DNA of 46,124 nucleotides. It comes from an uncultured Oscillospiraceae bacterium (lineage in GTDB: Bacteria > Bacillota > Clostridia > Oscillospirales > Oscillospiraceae). The translations under genes and the position numbers were made by a program. Positions within the stretch are counted from its first letter, which is position 1. Every line of letters begins with the position of its first letter. The DNA lies in the NCBI GenBank assembly GCA_944387635.1, contig CALXFT010000012.1:1-46124 (forward strand), written 5' to 3'. Below, one piece after another: positions 33,236-41,439 of the stretch. The notes below the pieces were generated by a model. It ran no database searches. It was given only the letters and a program-made list of their open reading frames with translations, and was not told the DNA's origin.

Positions 33236-34595
33236 GCGGCTGAAAAGCGTGGGCCTGGATCTGGGGACCACTACCACCCAGATGGTTCTGTCGGAGCTGA
33301 CGGTGGAGAACCGGGCCTCCGGCTTCGCGGTGCCGCAGATGGAGATCGTGGACCGCCGAATCCTGTACCAGAGCCCGGTTCACTTTACACCGCTGCTGGA
33401 TGGGCAGCGCATGGATGCCCAGGCTCTGCGCCGGATTCTGGAGGCCGAGTATGCCAACGCGGGGATTCGCCGGGAGGATGTGGACACCGGAGCCGTCATC
33501 GTCACCGGGGAGACCAGCAGGAAGGAGAACGCCCAGGCGGTTCTGGAGGCTCTGTCGGACCTGGCGGGGGACTTCGTGGTTGCCGCGGCGGGACCGGATC
33601 TGGAGAGCGTTCTGGCCGCCAAGGGGGCGGAGGCCCCGGAGCGGTCGGAGGCCCTGGGCAAAGACGTGCTGCACATGGACATCGGCGGCGGCACCAGCAA
33701 CCTGGCCCTGCTCCGTGAGGGACAGGTCCTGCGCACGGGCTGCCTGAACGTTGGCGGACGGCTGGTAAAGCTGGACCCCCACGGGACCGTGACCTATGTG
33801 TCCGAGGTGCTGGAAGGGATTTGCGATCTGAAGCCGGGTCAGAAAGTCACCCAGGAGCAGCTGGAGCCTCTGGCCGGGACCCTGGTCCGGGTTCTGGAAA
33901 TGGCGGCGGGACGGCGGCCGCCTGCGGATCTGCTGGAGAAGCTCGCCACCAGGGAGGCCCGGACCGTTTGGGAGCCTCCGGGGGAGGCGGTGATCTCCTT
34001 TTCCGGCGGCGTGGCGGACTGCATCGAGCAGGACCGCCCCTGGCTGGCCTTTGGGGACCTCGGTCCCGTTCTGGGCCGGGCCATCCGCCGCAGCCGCCTG
34101 TGCGGCGGGGACTATGTGCTGGGACGGCAGACCATCCGGGCCACGGTCATCGGGGCGGGCTGCCACAGCGCCCAGCTGTCCGGCAGCACCGTGTTCTGTC
34201 AGAACGTCCCCCTCCCGCTGAAGAATGTGCCGGTGGTCCGAATCCATGGCTGGCAGGACATCCGGCAGAAGCTGGGGGACCGGGAGGAGCCTGCGGTGCT
34301 GGCACTGGAGGGGCAGAAGGCCCCCTCCTACGCCCAGGTGGTGGCCATGGCCGAGGGCCTGCTGCGGGAGCTCCGGGGGCAGGTGCTGATTTGCCTGGAG
34401 CAGGATATGGCCAAGGCCCTGGGACAGGCTCTGGCGGCGCGCCTTCCGCCCTCGGCCAGGATTTTGTGCATCGACCGTATCCGGGTGGATGAGGGCAGCT
34501 ATCTGGACATCGGCGCGCCGGTGGGCCAGGCCCTGCCGGTGGTGATCAAGACCCTGGTATTCGGCAGACAGAATGCAGCAAGGAGATGTCTATGA
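33228..34595 (+). CDS. eutA: Ethanolamine ammonia-lyase reactivating factor EutA
   Basis: A 455-residue actin/Hsp70-like ATPase that swaps damaged cobalamin out of ethanolamine ammonia-lyase. The phosphate-1 motif GLDLGTTTTQ (9-18) and DIGGGTSNLAL near 150 mark the nucleotide-binding fold; ISFSGGVAD lies near 260. Translation starts at GTG behind GGAGGAGG. The next gene is the small lyase subunit eutC, not eutB as in most operons; the two genes overlap by ATGA. Confidence 0.95.
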   Translation: MSERLKSVGLDLGTTTTQMVLSELTVENRASGFAVPQMEIVDRRILYQSPVHFTPLLDGQRMDAQALRRILEAEYANAGIRREDVDTGAVIVTGETSRKENAQAVLEALSDLAGDFVVAAAGPDLESVLAAKGAEAPERSEALGKDVLHMDIGGGTSNLALLREGQVLRTGCLNVGGRLVKLDPHGTVTYVSEVLEGICDLKPGQKVTQEQLEPLAGTLVRVLEMAAGRRPPADLLEKLATREARTVWEPPGEAVISFSGGVADCIEQDRPWLAFGDLGPVLGRAIRRSRLCGGDYVLGRQTIRATVIGAGCHSAQLSGSTVFCQNVPLPLKNVPVVRIHGWQDIRQKLGDREEPAVLALEGQKAPSYAQVVAMAEGLLRELRGQVLICLEQDMAKALGQALAARLPPSARILCIDRIRVDEGSYLDIGAPVGQALPVVIKTLVFGRQNAARRCL

Positions 34596-35500
34596 ACAAG
34601 GAAGAACTGACCGCCATGGTGGCGCGGATTCTGGCGGATATGGACCATCAGCCCCTGGCCAAGGGCGGCGACTACCGGCCCACGGCTCCTCAGCCGGAGA
34701 AAAAGACCGGGGACCATGAGCCCGGGGACTTCGTGCCGGATGTGACGGATCTGGATCTGCGCAGGCTCTACCTGGTGGAGGACCCAGCCCAGGGGGAGGC
34801 CTTTCAAAAGCTGAAGCTGCGCACCCCGGCCCGGCTGGGCTGCGGCAGGGCCGGAGCCCGGTACAGGACATTGACCATGCTCCGCTTCCGGGCGGACCAT
34901 GCCGCCGCCCAGGACGCGGTTTTCTCCCAGGTCAGTCCGGATTTCGCCTCCCGAAACGGCATGACGGAGGTCCGGACCCAGTGCCGGGACAAGGACGAGT
35001 ATCTGACCAGGCCGGACAAGGGGCGGCGGTTTGATGAGGAGAACCAGGCGAAGATCCGCGCCGCCGTGTCCGGGAACCCGGTGGTCCAGCTGGTGGTGGG
35101 AGACGGCCTCAGCTCCGCCGCCATCGAGGCCAATGCCATGGACTGTCTGGACGCCATCCGGGAGGGACTTCAAGTCCGGGGCATCAATCCGGGAACGCCC
35201 ATCTTCGTCCGGTACTGCCGGGTGGGGGCGGGGGACGCCGTAGGCGACGTCACCGGCTGTCAGCTGGTCTGCGTGCTGGTGGGAGAGCGGCCCGGCCTGG
35301 TGACGGACAAGAGCATGTCCGCGTATCTGACCTACCGGCCCCGGACGGGGGTCAGCGAGTCCAGCCGGACCGTGGTGTCCAACATCCACGCCCAAGGCAC
35401 CCCGGCGGTGGAGGCCGGAGCCCACATCGCCGGGCTCATTGAGACCATTCTGAAAAAACAGGTCTCCGGAGTGGGCCTGCATCTGGAGGAGGGGGCATGA
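34592..35500 (+). CDS. eutC: Ethanolamine ammonia-lyase small subunit EutC
   Basis: A 302-residue light chain of the B12-dependent lyase that turns ethanolamine into acetaldehyde and ammonia. Recognisable parts are RTPARLGCGRAGARY, VVGDGLSS and NIHAQGTPAVEAGAHIAGL, quoted in part. An N-terminal amphipathic helix, NKEELTAMVARILADM, and a linker precede the core and look like a microcompartment targeting peptide. I chose ATG 34592 rather than 34586 because AAGGAG is too near the latter. Its partner eutB lies 1.7 kb downstream. Confidence 0.95.
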   Translation: MNKEELTAMVARILADMDHQPLAKGGDYRPTAPQPEKKTGDHEPGDFVPDVTDLDLRRLYLVEDPAQGEAFQKLKLRTPARLGCGRAGARYRTLTMLRFRADHAAAQDAVFSQVSPDFASRNGMTEVRTQCRDKDEYLTRPDKGRRFDEENQAKIRAAVSGNPVVQLVVGDGLSSAAIEANAMDCLDAIREGLQVRGINPGTPIFVRYCRVGAGDAVGDVTGCQLVCVLVGERPGLVTDKSMSAYLTYRPRTGVSESSRTVVSNIHAQGTPAVEAGAHIAGLIETILKKQVSGVGLHLEEGA

Positions 35501-36126
35501 TCCCGGTGAAGGTTCTGGCGGTACGGTATCTGGCCAATGCCAGCCCGGCCCTCTGCGCCGCTCTGGGCGCCCCGGCGGGGTATCCGTCCCTGGCCATGGT
35601 GACCACGGACTGCGACGACGCCACTTATATCGCCCTGGACGAGGCCACAAAGGCTGCCCAGGTGGAGGTGGCCTACGGCCGCAGCTTTTACGCCGGCGCC
35701 GCCAACGCCTCCACCCCCAATGCCGGGGAGGTCATCGGAATCCTGGCGGCCCGGACTCCGGGGGCGGTCCGAAGCGGCATGGAAGCGGCCCTGGCCGCCC
35801 TGGGGCGGATCGGCTTTCAGGAGGCCTCCGGGGTCCCCTACCTGGCCCACACCGTCAGCAGCGTTGGCTCCTTTCTGGCGAAAGAGGCCGGCGTCCGGCC
35901 GGGATCGGCTCTGGCCTATCTGATCGCCCCGCCTCTGGAGGGAATGTTCGCCATGGACGCGGCCATAAAGGCGGCGGATGTAAAATTATGTAAACTGTAC
36001 GGACCGCCCAGCGAGACCAACTTCGGCGGCGGCCTGCTGGCAGGGACCCAAAGCGCCTGCGACGCGGCCTGCGCCGCCTTTGCCCAGGCTGTGGCTCAGA
36101 CGGCGGCAAGGCCCATGGAGGGGTAA
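35497..36126 (+). CDS. eutL: Microcompartment shell protein EutL (trimer)
   Basis: A 209-residue tandem-BMC shell protein. The two circularly permuted BMC halves and family stretches such as SFYAGAANASTPNAGE, AYLIAPPLEGMFAMD and YGPPSETNFGGG are seen. EutL trimers form pseudohexagonal tiles with a large gated pore, probably for substrates or cofactors. The start overlaps the eutC stop by ATGA. Confidence 0.96.
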   Translation: MIPVKVLAVRYLANASPALCAALGAPAGYPSLAMVTTDCDDATYIALDEATKAAQVEVAYGRSFYAGAANASTPNAGEVIGILAARTPGAVRSGMEAALAALGRIGFQEASGVPYLAHTVSSVGSFLAKEAGVRPGSALAYLIAPPLEGMFAMDAAIKAADVKLCKLYGPPSETNFGGGLLAGTQSACDAACAAFAQAVAQTAARPMEG

Positions 36127-36168
36127 GCTTTGGGTACCAAGGCAAATACGGGAAAGGAAGGAAAAACA

Positions 36169-36474
36169 ATGGATACCAATTCTCTGGGAATGATTGAGAC
36201 AAAGGGCCTGGTTGGGGCCATCGAGGCGGCGGACGCCATGGTCAAGTCTGCCAACGTGCAGCTTGTGGGGAAGGAGCAGGTGGGCGGCGGCCTGGTGACC
36301 GTCATGGTCCGGGGAGACGTGGGGGCGGTGAAGGCGGCCACCGACGCCGGGGCTGCCGCGGCGGAGAAGGTGGGGGAGCTGATCTCCGTCCACGTCATCG
36401 CCCGGCCCCACATGGAGGTGGACGCCATTCTGCCCAAGGGACGCGGTGGCGCCAACCCGTCTGCGGGGAAGTGA
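36169..36474 (+). CDS. eutM: Microcompartment shell protein EutM (hexamer)
   Basis: A 101-residue canonical BMC-domain protein: [41 protein letters not shown] and [14 protein letters not shown] are typical (given in pieces). It should be the main hexagonal tile of the shell. The start has a GGAAGGA site. It is the only single-domain BMC hexamer in the operon. Confidence 0.96.
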   Translation: MDTNSLGMIETKGLVGAIEAADAMVKSANVQLVGKEQVGGGLVTVMVRGDVGAVKAATDAGAAAAEKVGELISVHVIARPHMEVDAILPKGRGGANPSAGK

Positions 36475-36477
36475 TGT

Positions 36478-37170
36478 ATGCTCTATGACGAGGCGGCGGT
36501 CCGGGAGAACCTCCGCAATCGGGATGGGAAGCGGGTCTTCTTTCTGCGGAAGGGGGACCAGCTGACCAGCTCCGCGCGGGACTATCTGACCAGAGAGCGG
36601 ATTCCCATTCTCCCGGCGGAGCAGGCGGCGGTAAAGCGCTACCGGCTTCCCGGCGGCGGGTATCTGGAGGAGAAGCCGGCGCACATGACCCATCTGCATG
36701 GGGACGTGCTGGTACCCAAGGACCATCCCCGAATCCGGTTCCGGGGAAAGCTGGAGGCCCTGGAGGCGGAATTGATCCAGTGCCAGCTGGCGGACCCGGC
36801 GCTTCTGGAGCCGGTGGGGCAGATTCTGGATCTGGCCCGGAAGATCCTGCGCTGCGAGGTTCTGGAGGAGCCTCTGGCCTTTGACAAGCTCTGCGGTCTG
36901 ACGCCCCAGGAGCTGCGCCGGCACAGCCACTTTCCCCAGGACTATTACGGCCAGCCGCACTTCATGCCCTCAGCTGCCGACGGGCCGGTCATGGCCCGGC
37001 TGAACCGGGCCAGGTGCGCCGTCCGGGAGACGGAGCTGGCGGCGGCCGCCGCCTTCCGCCGGGAGGATGGGACCTGCGGCCGGGAGGACATTCTCCGGGC
37101 CTTGAACCGGATGAGCAGCATGCTCTATATCCTGATGATACGCCAAAAGAGCGGAGGAAACCCTTCATGA
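36478..37170 (+). CDS. eutT: Ethanolamine-operon cob(I)alamin adenosyltransferase EutT
   Basis: A 230-residue protein of the EutT type, which makes adenosylcobalamin for the lyase. The N-terminus has LTSSARDYLTRERIP, then YLEEKPAHMTHLHG. The C-terminal part (about 85-225) is the helical adenosyltransferase fold with LTPQELRRHSHFPQDYY and LNRARCAVRETELAAA. The CC-x2-C metal motif of Salmonella EutT is not visible. It overlaps eutB by ATGA and starts four bases after eutM. Confidence 0.9.
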   Translation: MLYDEAAVRENLRNRDGKRVFFLRKGDQLTSSARDYLTRERIPILPAEQAAVKRYRLPGGGYLEEKPAHMTHLHGDVLVPKDHPRIRFRGKLEALEAELIQCQLADPALLEPVGQILDLARKILRCEVLEEPLAFDKLCGLTPQELRRHSHFPQDYYGQPHFMPSAADGPVMARLNRARCAVRETELAAAAAFRREDGTCGREDILRALNRMSSMLYILMIRQKSGGNPS

Positions 37171-38531
37171 TATTGAAAACCACCCTGTTGGGAAAGACAT
37201 ACACCTTCCGGGATATCAAGGACGTTCTGGCCAAGGCCAACGAGGAGAAGACCGGCGACCGGCTGGCAGGCCTTGCGGCGGGGAGCGCCCAGGAGCGGAT
37301 CGCGGCCAAGGTGGTGCTCTCCGCCCTGGAGCTGGGCCAGCTGCGGGAGCATCCGGCGGTACCCTATGAGGAAGACGAGGTCACCCGAATCATACAGGAC
37401 GACGTCAACGAGAGGGAATACGCCCGGATTCGGGGCTGGACCGTGGCGCAGCTGCGGGAGTGGATTCTGGCGGAGACCACCACCGGGGCGGACATCCGCC
37501 GCCTGAGCCGGGGCCTGACGGCGGAAATGGTGGCGGCGGTGTGCAAGCTCATGAGCAACCTGGACCTGATCTACGCCGCGGCCAAGATCACCGTCACCGC
37601 CCACTGCAACACCACCATCGGCCTGCCCGGAACCCTGAGCTGCCGTCTCCAGCCCAACCACACCACCGACGACCCCGACGGCATTACGGCCTCCACCCTG
37701 GAGGGCCTGAGCTTCGGGGCGGGAGACGCGGTGATCGGCCTGAATCCGGTGACGGACTCTCCGGAACAGGTGGGCAAGATTCTGCGCCGGTTCCAGCAGA
37801 TCCGGGAGCACTGGCAGATCCCCACCCAGATCTGCGTCCTGGCCCACGTCACCGCCCAGATGAAGGCGGTCCGGGCCGGCGCGCCCTGCGACCTGATCTT
37901 CCAGTCCATTGCCGGAAGTCAGAAGGGCAACGAGGCCTTTGGCTTCCGCGCGGCCACCCTGGAAGAGGCCCGGCAGCTGCTGCTGAAGGAGGGAACGGCG
38001 GAGGGACCCAACGTCATGTACTTCGAGACCGGTCAGGGATCGGAGCTGTCCTCCAACGCCCACCACGATACGGACCAGGTGACCATGGAGGCCCGGTGCT
38101 ACGGCTTTGCCAAGCGGTTTTCCCCGTTCCTGGTGAATACGGTGGTGGGCTTCATCGGCCCGGAGTACCTCTATGACGCCCGGCAGGTGACCAGGGCGGG
38201 GTTGGAGGACCACTTCATGGGCAAGCTCACGGGCATCCCCATGGGTTGCGACTGCTGCTACACCAACCACATGAAGGCGGACCAGAACGACATTGAGAAT
38301 CTGGCGGCCCTGCTGACCATGGCAGGGTGCAACTACTTCATGGGTATCCCCCATGGAGACGACATTATGCTCAACTACCAGACCACCGGTTTCCGGGAGA
38401 CCGCGGCGTTGCGGGAGCTCACCGGAAAGACCGCGATCCCGGAGTTTCAGCGTTGGCTGGAGAAGATGGGCTTCGTGGAGAACGGACATCTGACGAAGAA
38501 AGCGGGGGACGGCTCCAGTCTGCTGTTCTGA
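37167..38531 (+). CDS. eutB: Ethanolamine ammonia-lyase large subunit EutB
   Basis: A 454-residue catalytic subunit, the length usual for the family. The TIM-barrel active-site stretches are intact: CNTTIGLPGTLSCRLQPNHTTDDP, SIAGSQKGNEAFGF, YFETGQGSELSSNAHHD and GIPMGCDCCYTNHMKADQND, quoted in pieces. It binds ethanolamine and, with EutC, adenosylcobalamin. In most operons it follows eutA and precedes eutC; here it follows eutT. A 199-base gap with hairpins separates it from eutE. Confidence 0.96.
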   Translation: MILKTTLLGKTYTFRDIKDVLAKANEEKTGDRLAGLAAGSAQERIAAKVVLSALELGQLREHPAVPYEEDEVTRIIQDDVNEREYARIRGWTVAQLREWILAETTTGADIRRLSRGLTAEMVAAVCKLMSNLDLIYAAAKITVTAHCNTTIGLPGTLSCRLQPNHTTDDPDGITASTLEGLSFGAGDAVIGLNPVTDSPEQVGKILRRFQQIREHWQIPTQICVLAHVTAQMKAVRAGAPCDLIFQSIAGSQKGNEAFGFRAATLEEARQLLLKEGTAEGPNVMYFETGQGSELSSNAHHDTDQVTMEARCYGFAKRFSPFLVNTVVGFIGPEYLYDARQVTRAGLEDHFMGKLTGIPMGCDCCYTNHMKADQNDIENLAALLTMAGCNYFMGIPHGDDIMLNYQTTGFRETAALRELTGKTAIPEFQRWLEKMGFVENGHLTKKAGDGSSLLF

Positions 38532-38588
38532 GGAGGCGCCGATGAAACCGGCAAGGGCTGGCGGCAGGAGATTTTGACTTAAGCCGAA

Positions 38589-38635
38589 GGTTCAAAAACG
38601 GAGGAATCCTGTGAGAATTTCCCGCTTTTTGAACC
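38589..38635 (+). other. Hairpin in the eutB-eutE gap with a ribosome site in its loop
   Basis: GGTTCAAAAA (38589-38598) pairs perfectly with TTTTTGAACC (38626-38635). The loop holds CGGAGGAATCCTGTG, a good ribosome site and GTG start (38611) that is in frame with eutE. A second strong hairpin, CCCGGAGCGG/CCGCTCCCGGG (38690-38715), sits just before the usual eutE ribosome site. These may set mRNA stability or eutE dosage. Confidence 0.45.
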
Positions 38636-38730
38636 GCGCGGATGGGAAAAAGATCTGCCGCTCAGCCCCGGACGATTCATTGGGAGCTTCCCGGAGCGGA
38701 AGAGCCGCTCCCGGGGAAAGAGGGAAGACG

Positions 38731-40176
38731 ATGGAATTTGACAAGGATCTTTTCGCCCGGCAGGAGGCCCGGGAGCTGGCCAGGCAGGCCTGCGAGGCCC
38801 AGAAGAGACTGGGGCAGATGACCCAGGAGCAGATTGACGCCATTGTGGAGGCTGTGGCCCAGGCCTTTGCCGGGGAGGCCGGAGCGCTGGCGGAGCAGGC
38901 AGTGCGGGAGACGGGCTTCGGCAACGTGCCGGACAAGACCGCCAAGAACCTGTTCGGCTCCAGGACCGTGGCCCAGGCCCTTCGGGGCATGAAGACCGTG
39001 GGGGTGCTTCGGCAGGAGCCGGGGCTGTGGGAGGTTGCCGTGCCGGTGGGGGTCATTGCCGCCATTGTACCCAGCACCAATCCCACCTCCACCGTGTGCT
39101 ACAAGGCCCTCATCGCCCTGAAGGCAGGCAACGCCATTGTGTTCTCGCCTCACCCCAAGGCCCTGGCCTGTACCCGGAAGGCGGCCCAGATCGTGGCCCG
39201 GGCGGCGGAGGCGGCGGGGGCGCCCAAGGGGTCCGTATCCTGCCTGAGCGTTCCGGCCCTGGCCGGGTGTCAGGAGCTTATGGCGGCGCCGGAGGTCCGG
39301 CTGATCCTGGCCACCGGCGGGCCCGGCATGGTGAAGGCGGCCTACTCCTCGGGAAAGCCTGCCATCGGGGAGGGGGCGGGGAACGGGCCGGCCTATATCC
39401 ACCACAGCGCGGACGTGGAGCAGGCGTTGAAGCGGATTCTGCGCTCAAAGACCTTTGACAACGGCACGGTCTGCGCCTCGGAGCAGAGCATCATTGTGGA
39501 GAAGGCTCTGGAAAATCCGGTCATGGAGATCGGGCGGCGGCTGGGCTACTATTTTATGGACGCCGGGGAGGCGGAGCGGCTGGGCAGCTTGCTGTTCCGT
39601 CCCACGGGAGGACTGGACCCGAAGATTGTGGGCAAGGACGCTCCGGCCCTGGCAGACATGGCCGGATTCTCCGTCCCCCAGGGGACGAAGATCCTGGTGG
39701 CCCGGGAGGAGGCGGCGGGTCCCGCCCGGCCCTATTCCATGGAAAAGCTCTGCCCGGTGCTGGCCTTCTTCGTCATGGACAGCCAGGAGGCGGTGCTGGA
39801 GCGGTGTGTGGAGATCCTGACTTATGAGGGCGGCGGCCACACCTTCGCCATTCACGCCGAAGACGAGGCGGTGATCCGCCGGTTCGCGGAAAAGATTCCG
39901 GTGTCCCGGTTCCTGGTCAACGCCCCGGCGGCTTTGGGGGGCATTGGAGCCATGAGCAAGCTGTTCCCGGCCCTGACCTTAGGCTGCGGAGCCGTGGGCG
40001 GCAGCTCCTCTTCCAACAACATCTCTCCCATGGACCTGCTCAACATCCGCCGGGTGGCCTGGGGTACGGAGCAGGCCGGAGAAACCGGGACGGCGCGGAG
40101 GCCTGCCCGCGGGGCCGGCGTGGACCCCGCCCTGGTGGAGGCGCTGACGGAAAAGATTCTGCAGCGGCTGGGATAG
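38731..40176 (+). CDS. eutE: CoA-acylating acetaldehyde dehydrogenase EutE
   Basis: A 481-residue enzyme converting acetaldehyde to acetyl-CoA with NAD. The NAD-binding region VPSTNPTSTVCYKALIALK, GEGAGNGPAYIH, catalytic Cys248 in DNGTVCASEQS and TLGCGAVGGSSSSNNISP are present. The N-terminus lacks the usual encapsulation helix; instead the C-terminus ends in a linker and an amphipathic helix (DPALVEALTEKILQRL) that may target the enzyme to the shell. An in-frame GTG at 38611 would add 40 residues; I prefer ATG 38731, which has an AGAGGGA site. Confidence 0.94.
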   Translation: MEFDKDLFARQEARELARQACEAQKRLGQMTQEQIDAIVEAVAQAFAGEAGALAEQAVRETGFGNVPDKTAKNLFGSRTVAQALRGMKTVGVLRQEPGLWEVAVPVGVIAAIVPSTNPTSTVCYKALIALKAGNAIVFSPHPKALACTRKAAQIVARAAEAAGAPKGSVSCLSVPALAGCQELMAAPEVRLILATGGPGMVKAAYSSGKPAIGEGAGNGPAYIHHSADVEQALKRILRSKTFDNGTVCASEQSIIVEKALENPVMEIGRRLGYYFMDAGEAERLGSLLFRPTGGLDPKIVGKDAPALADMAGFSVPQGTKILVAREEAAGPARPYSMEKLCPVLAFFVMDSQEAVLERCVEILTYEGGGHTFAIHAEDEAVIRRFAEKIPVSRFLVNAPAALGGIGAMSKLFPALTLGCGAVGGSSSSNNISPMDLLNIRRVAWGTEQAGETGTARRPARGAGVDPALVEALTEKILQRLG

Positions 40177-40187
40177 GAGGGACCGGT

Positions 40188-40796
40188 ATGGAACAACAGG
40201 AATTGGAGGCCCTGGTCCAGGCGGTGGCCGGGCGGCTGTTTGTACAGATGGAGGCCTCGGGACGCCACGTTCACGTGACGGAGGATCAGGCCCGGACCCT
40301 CTTCGGCCACGGACTGACGCCTCAGCGGCCTCTGTCCCAGCCGGGGCAGTATCTGGCCAAGGAGCGGGTCACGGTGGTGGGACCAAAGGGAAAGCTGGAG
40401 CGTGTGGCGGTGCTGGGTCCTGAGCGGAAGGCGGGCCAGGTGGAGGTGTCTCTGACCGACGCCCGGACTCTGGGGCTGGAGGTTCCGGTGCGTCAGTCCG
40501 GAGATGTCCGCGGCACCCCCGGCGCCTGCCTTGTGGGAAGCCTGGGCCGGGTGGAGCTGAGGGAAGGGGTCATCGCCGCCAAGCGGCACATTCATTTAAG
40601 GCCGGAGGACGCGGAACGCTTCGCCGTTCGGGACGGCCAGAGCGTGAAGCTGCGGACCCTGACGGACCGGCCGGTGATTTTTGAGGACGTGGTGGTTCGG
40701 GTCAGCCCGGACTTCGCCCCTTACGTCCACCTGGACTATGACGAGGCCAACGCCTGCGGCTTCCGGGAAGGGGACTTCGGGAGGATTCTGCCATGA
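40188..40796 (+). CDS. pduL: Phosphate acyltransferase PduL/EutD
   Basis: A 202-residue phosphotransacylase that converts acetyl-CoA to acetyl phosphate and recycles CoA in the shell. Two zinc-binding histidine motifs are visible, SGRHVHVT (about 24-31) and AKRHIHLRPED (about 128-138). The first 18 residues (EQQELEALVQAVAGRLF) form an amphipathic helix like an encapsulation peptide. AGGAGG precedes the ATG, and the next gene overlaps by ATGA. Confidence 0.94.
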   Translation: MEQQELEALVQAVAGRLFVQMEASGRHVHVTEDQARTLFGHGLTPQRPLSQPGQYLAKERVTVVGPKGKLERVAVLGPERKAGQVEVSLTDARTLGLEVPVRQSGDVRGTPGACLVGSLGRVELREGVIAAKRHIHLRPEDAERFAVRDGQSVKLRTLTDRPVIFEDVVVRVSPDFAPYVHLDYDEANACGFREGDFGRILP

Positions 40797-41191
40797 TCCG
40801 GGCGCTGCTCATGGGAACGCCGCCGGGGGCGGAGCTTGGGTACGAATATGTATCCCAGGCGCCTTACGAGGCGGTGGTCATCGGGTCGCTGACCCTGTCC
40901 CAGCTGCTTCGGTTCCGGGAGGAGCCGGTGCTGGAGGCCCTGGCCCAGGGAAAGCCGGTGTACCTGTACACCCCCGGCCTTCCCGAGGCGCCGAAGAACC
41001 GGGCCATGGCCGCCAGTCTGACCGCCGCCCAGCGGGAACTGAAAAACTGGGGGGTCCTGTTTACCGACGGCGGCAGGCGGCGTCTTGTGACGGCCCAAGA
41101 GGCTCGGGTCCTGCGCAGCGCGGGCCGTCAGCCAAGCCCAGGCGCGGTTCTGACGCCCCTGGCCAAGGAAATTATGGAGGGAAAACAATGA
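40793..41191 (+). CDS. Uncharacterised eut-operon protein
   Basis: A 132-residue protein between pduL and eutN, overlapping both by ATGA. It starts with hydrophobic beta-strand and helix patterns (MIRALLMG, AVVIGSLTLSQLLRF) and has a GKPVYLYTPGL segment and a conserved-looking GVLFTDGGRRRLVTAQEA segment; it resembles a small Rossmann or flavoprotein-like fold. I recall a hypothetical family restricted to Firmicute eut operons at this position (eut_hyp), but no function is known. There are no membrane segments or encapsulation helix. Confidence 0.8.
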   Translation: MIRALLMGTPPGAELGYEYVSQAPYEAVVIGSLTLSQLLRFREEPVLEALAQGKPVYLYTPGLPEAPKNRAMAASLTAAQRELKNWGVLFTDGGRRRLVTAQEARVLRSAGRQPSPGAVLTPLAKEIMEGKQ

Positions 41192-41424
41192 AGATCGGAA
41201 CCGTGATCGGATCGGTTTGGGCCACCCGGAAGGCGGCCTGCCTGCAAGGGCAGACCTTCCTGGTGGTGGAGAGCTGCGGCGAGGAGATCGTTGCGGCGGA
41301 CCAGGTGGGGGCGGGGGCCGGAGACCGGGTGCTGCTGGCCACAGGCACCGTGGCCTCCCGGTACTGCATGGACGCCCCGGTGGACGCGGCGGTGGTGGCC
41401 ATTTTGGACGGGGACAAGCAGTGA
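41188..41424 (+). CDS. eutN: Microcompartment vertex protein EutN (pentamer)
   Basis: A 78-residue EutN/CcmL protein: MKIGTVIGSVWATRK, FLVVE, DQVGAGAGDRVLLATG and PVDAAVVAILD are typical. Pentamers cap the corners of the shell. It overlaps the upstream gene by ATGA and has a GGAGG site. Only one pentamer gene is present. Confidence 0.95.
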   Translation: MKIGTVIGSVWATRKAACLQGQTFLVVESCGEEIVAADQVGAGAGDRVLLATGTVASRYCMDAPVDAAVVAILDGDKQ

Positions 41425-41439
41425 TCCCGGGAGGCGGAC

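Noticed and set aside
38611-38730. GTG at 38611 as the main start of eutE
   Set aside because: The 40-residue extension is not like any EutE N-terminus, and the site lies in a hairpin loop; ATG 38731 is preferred, with the GTG kept as a possible minor start.
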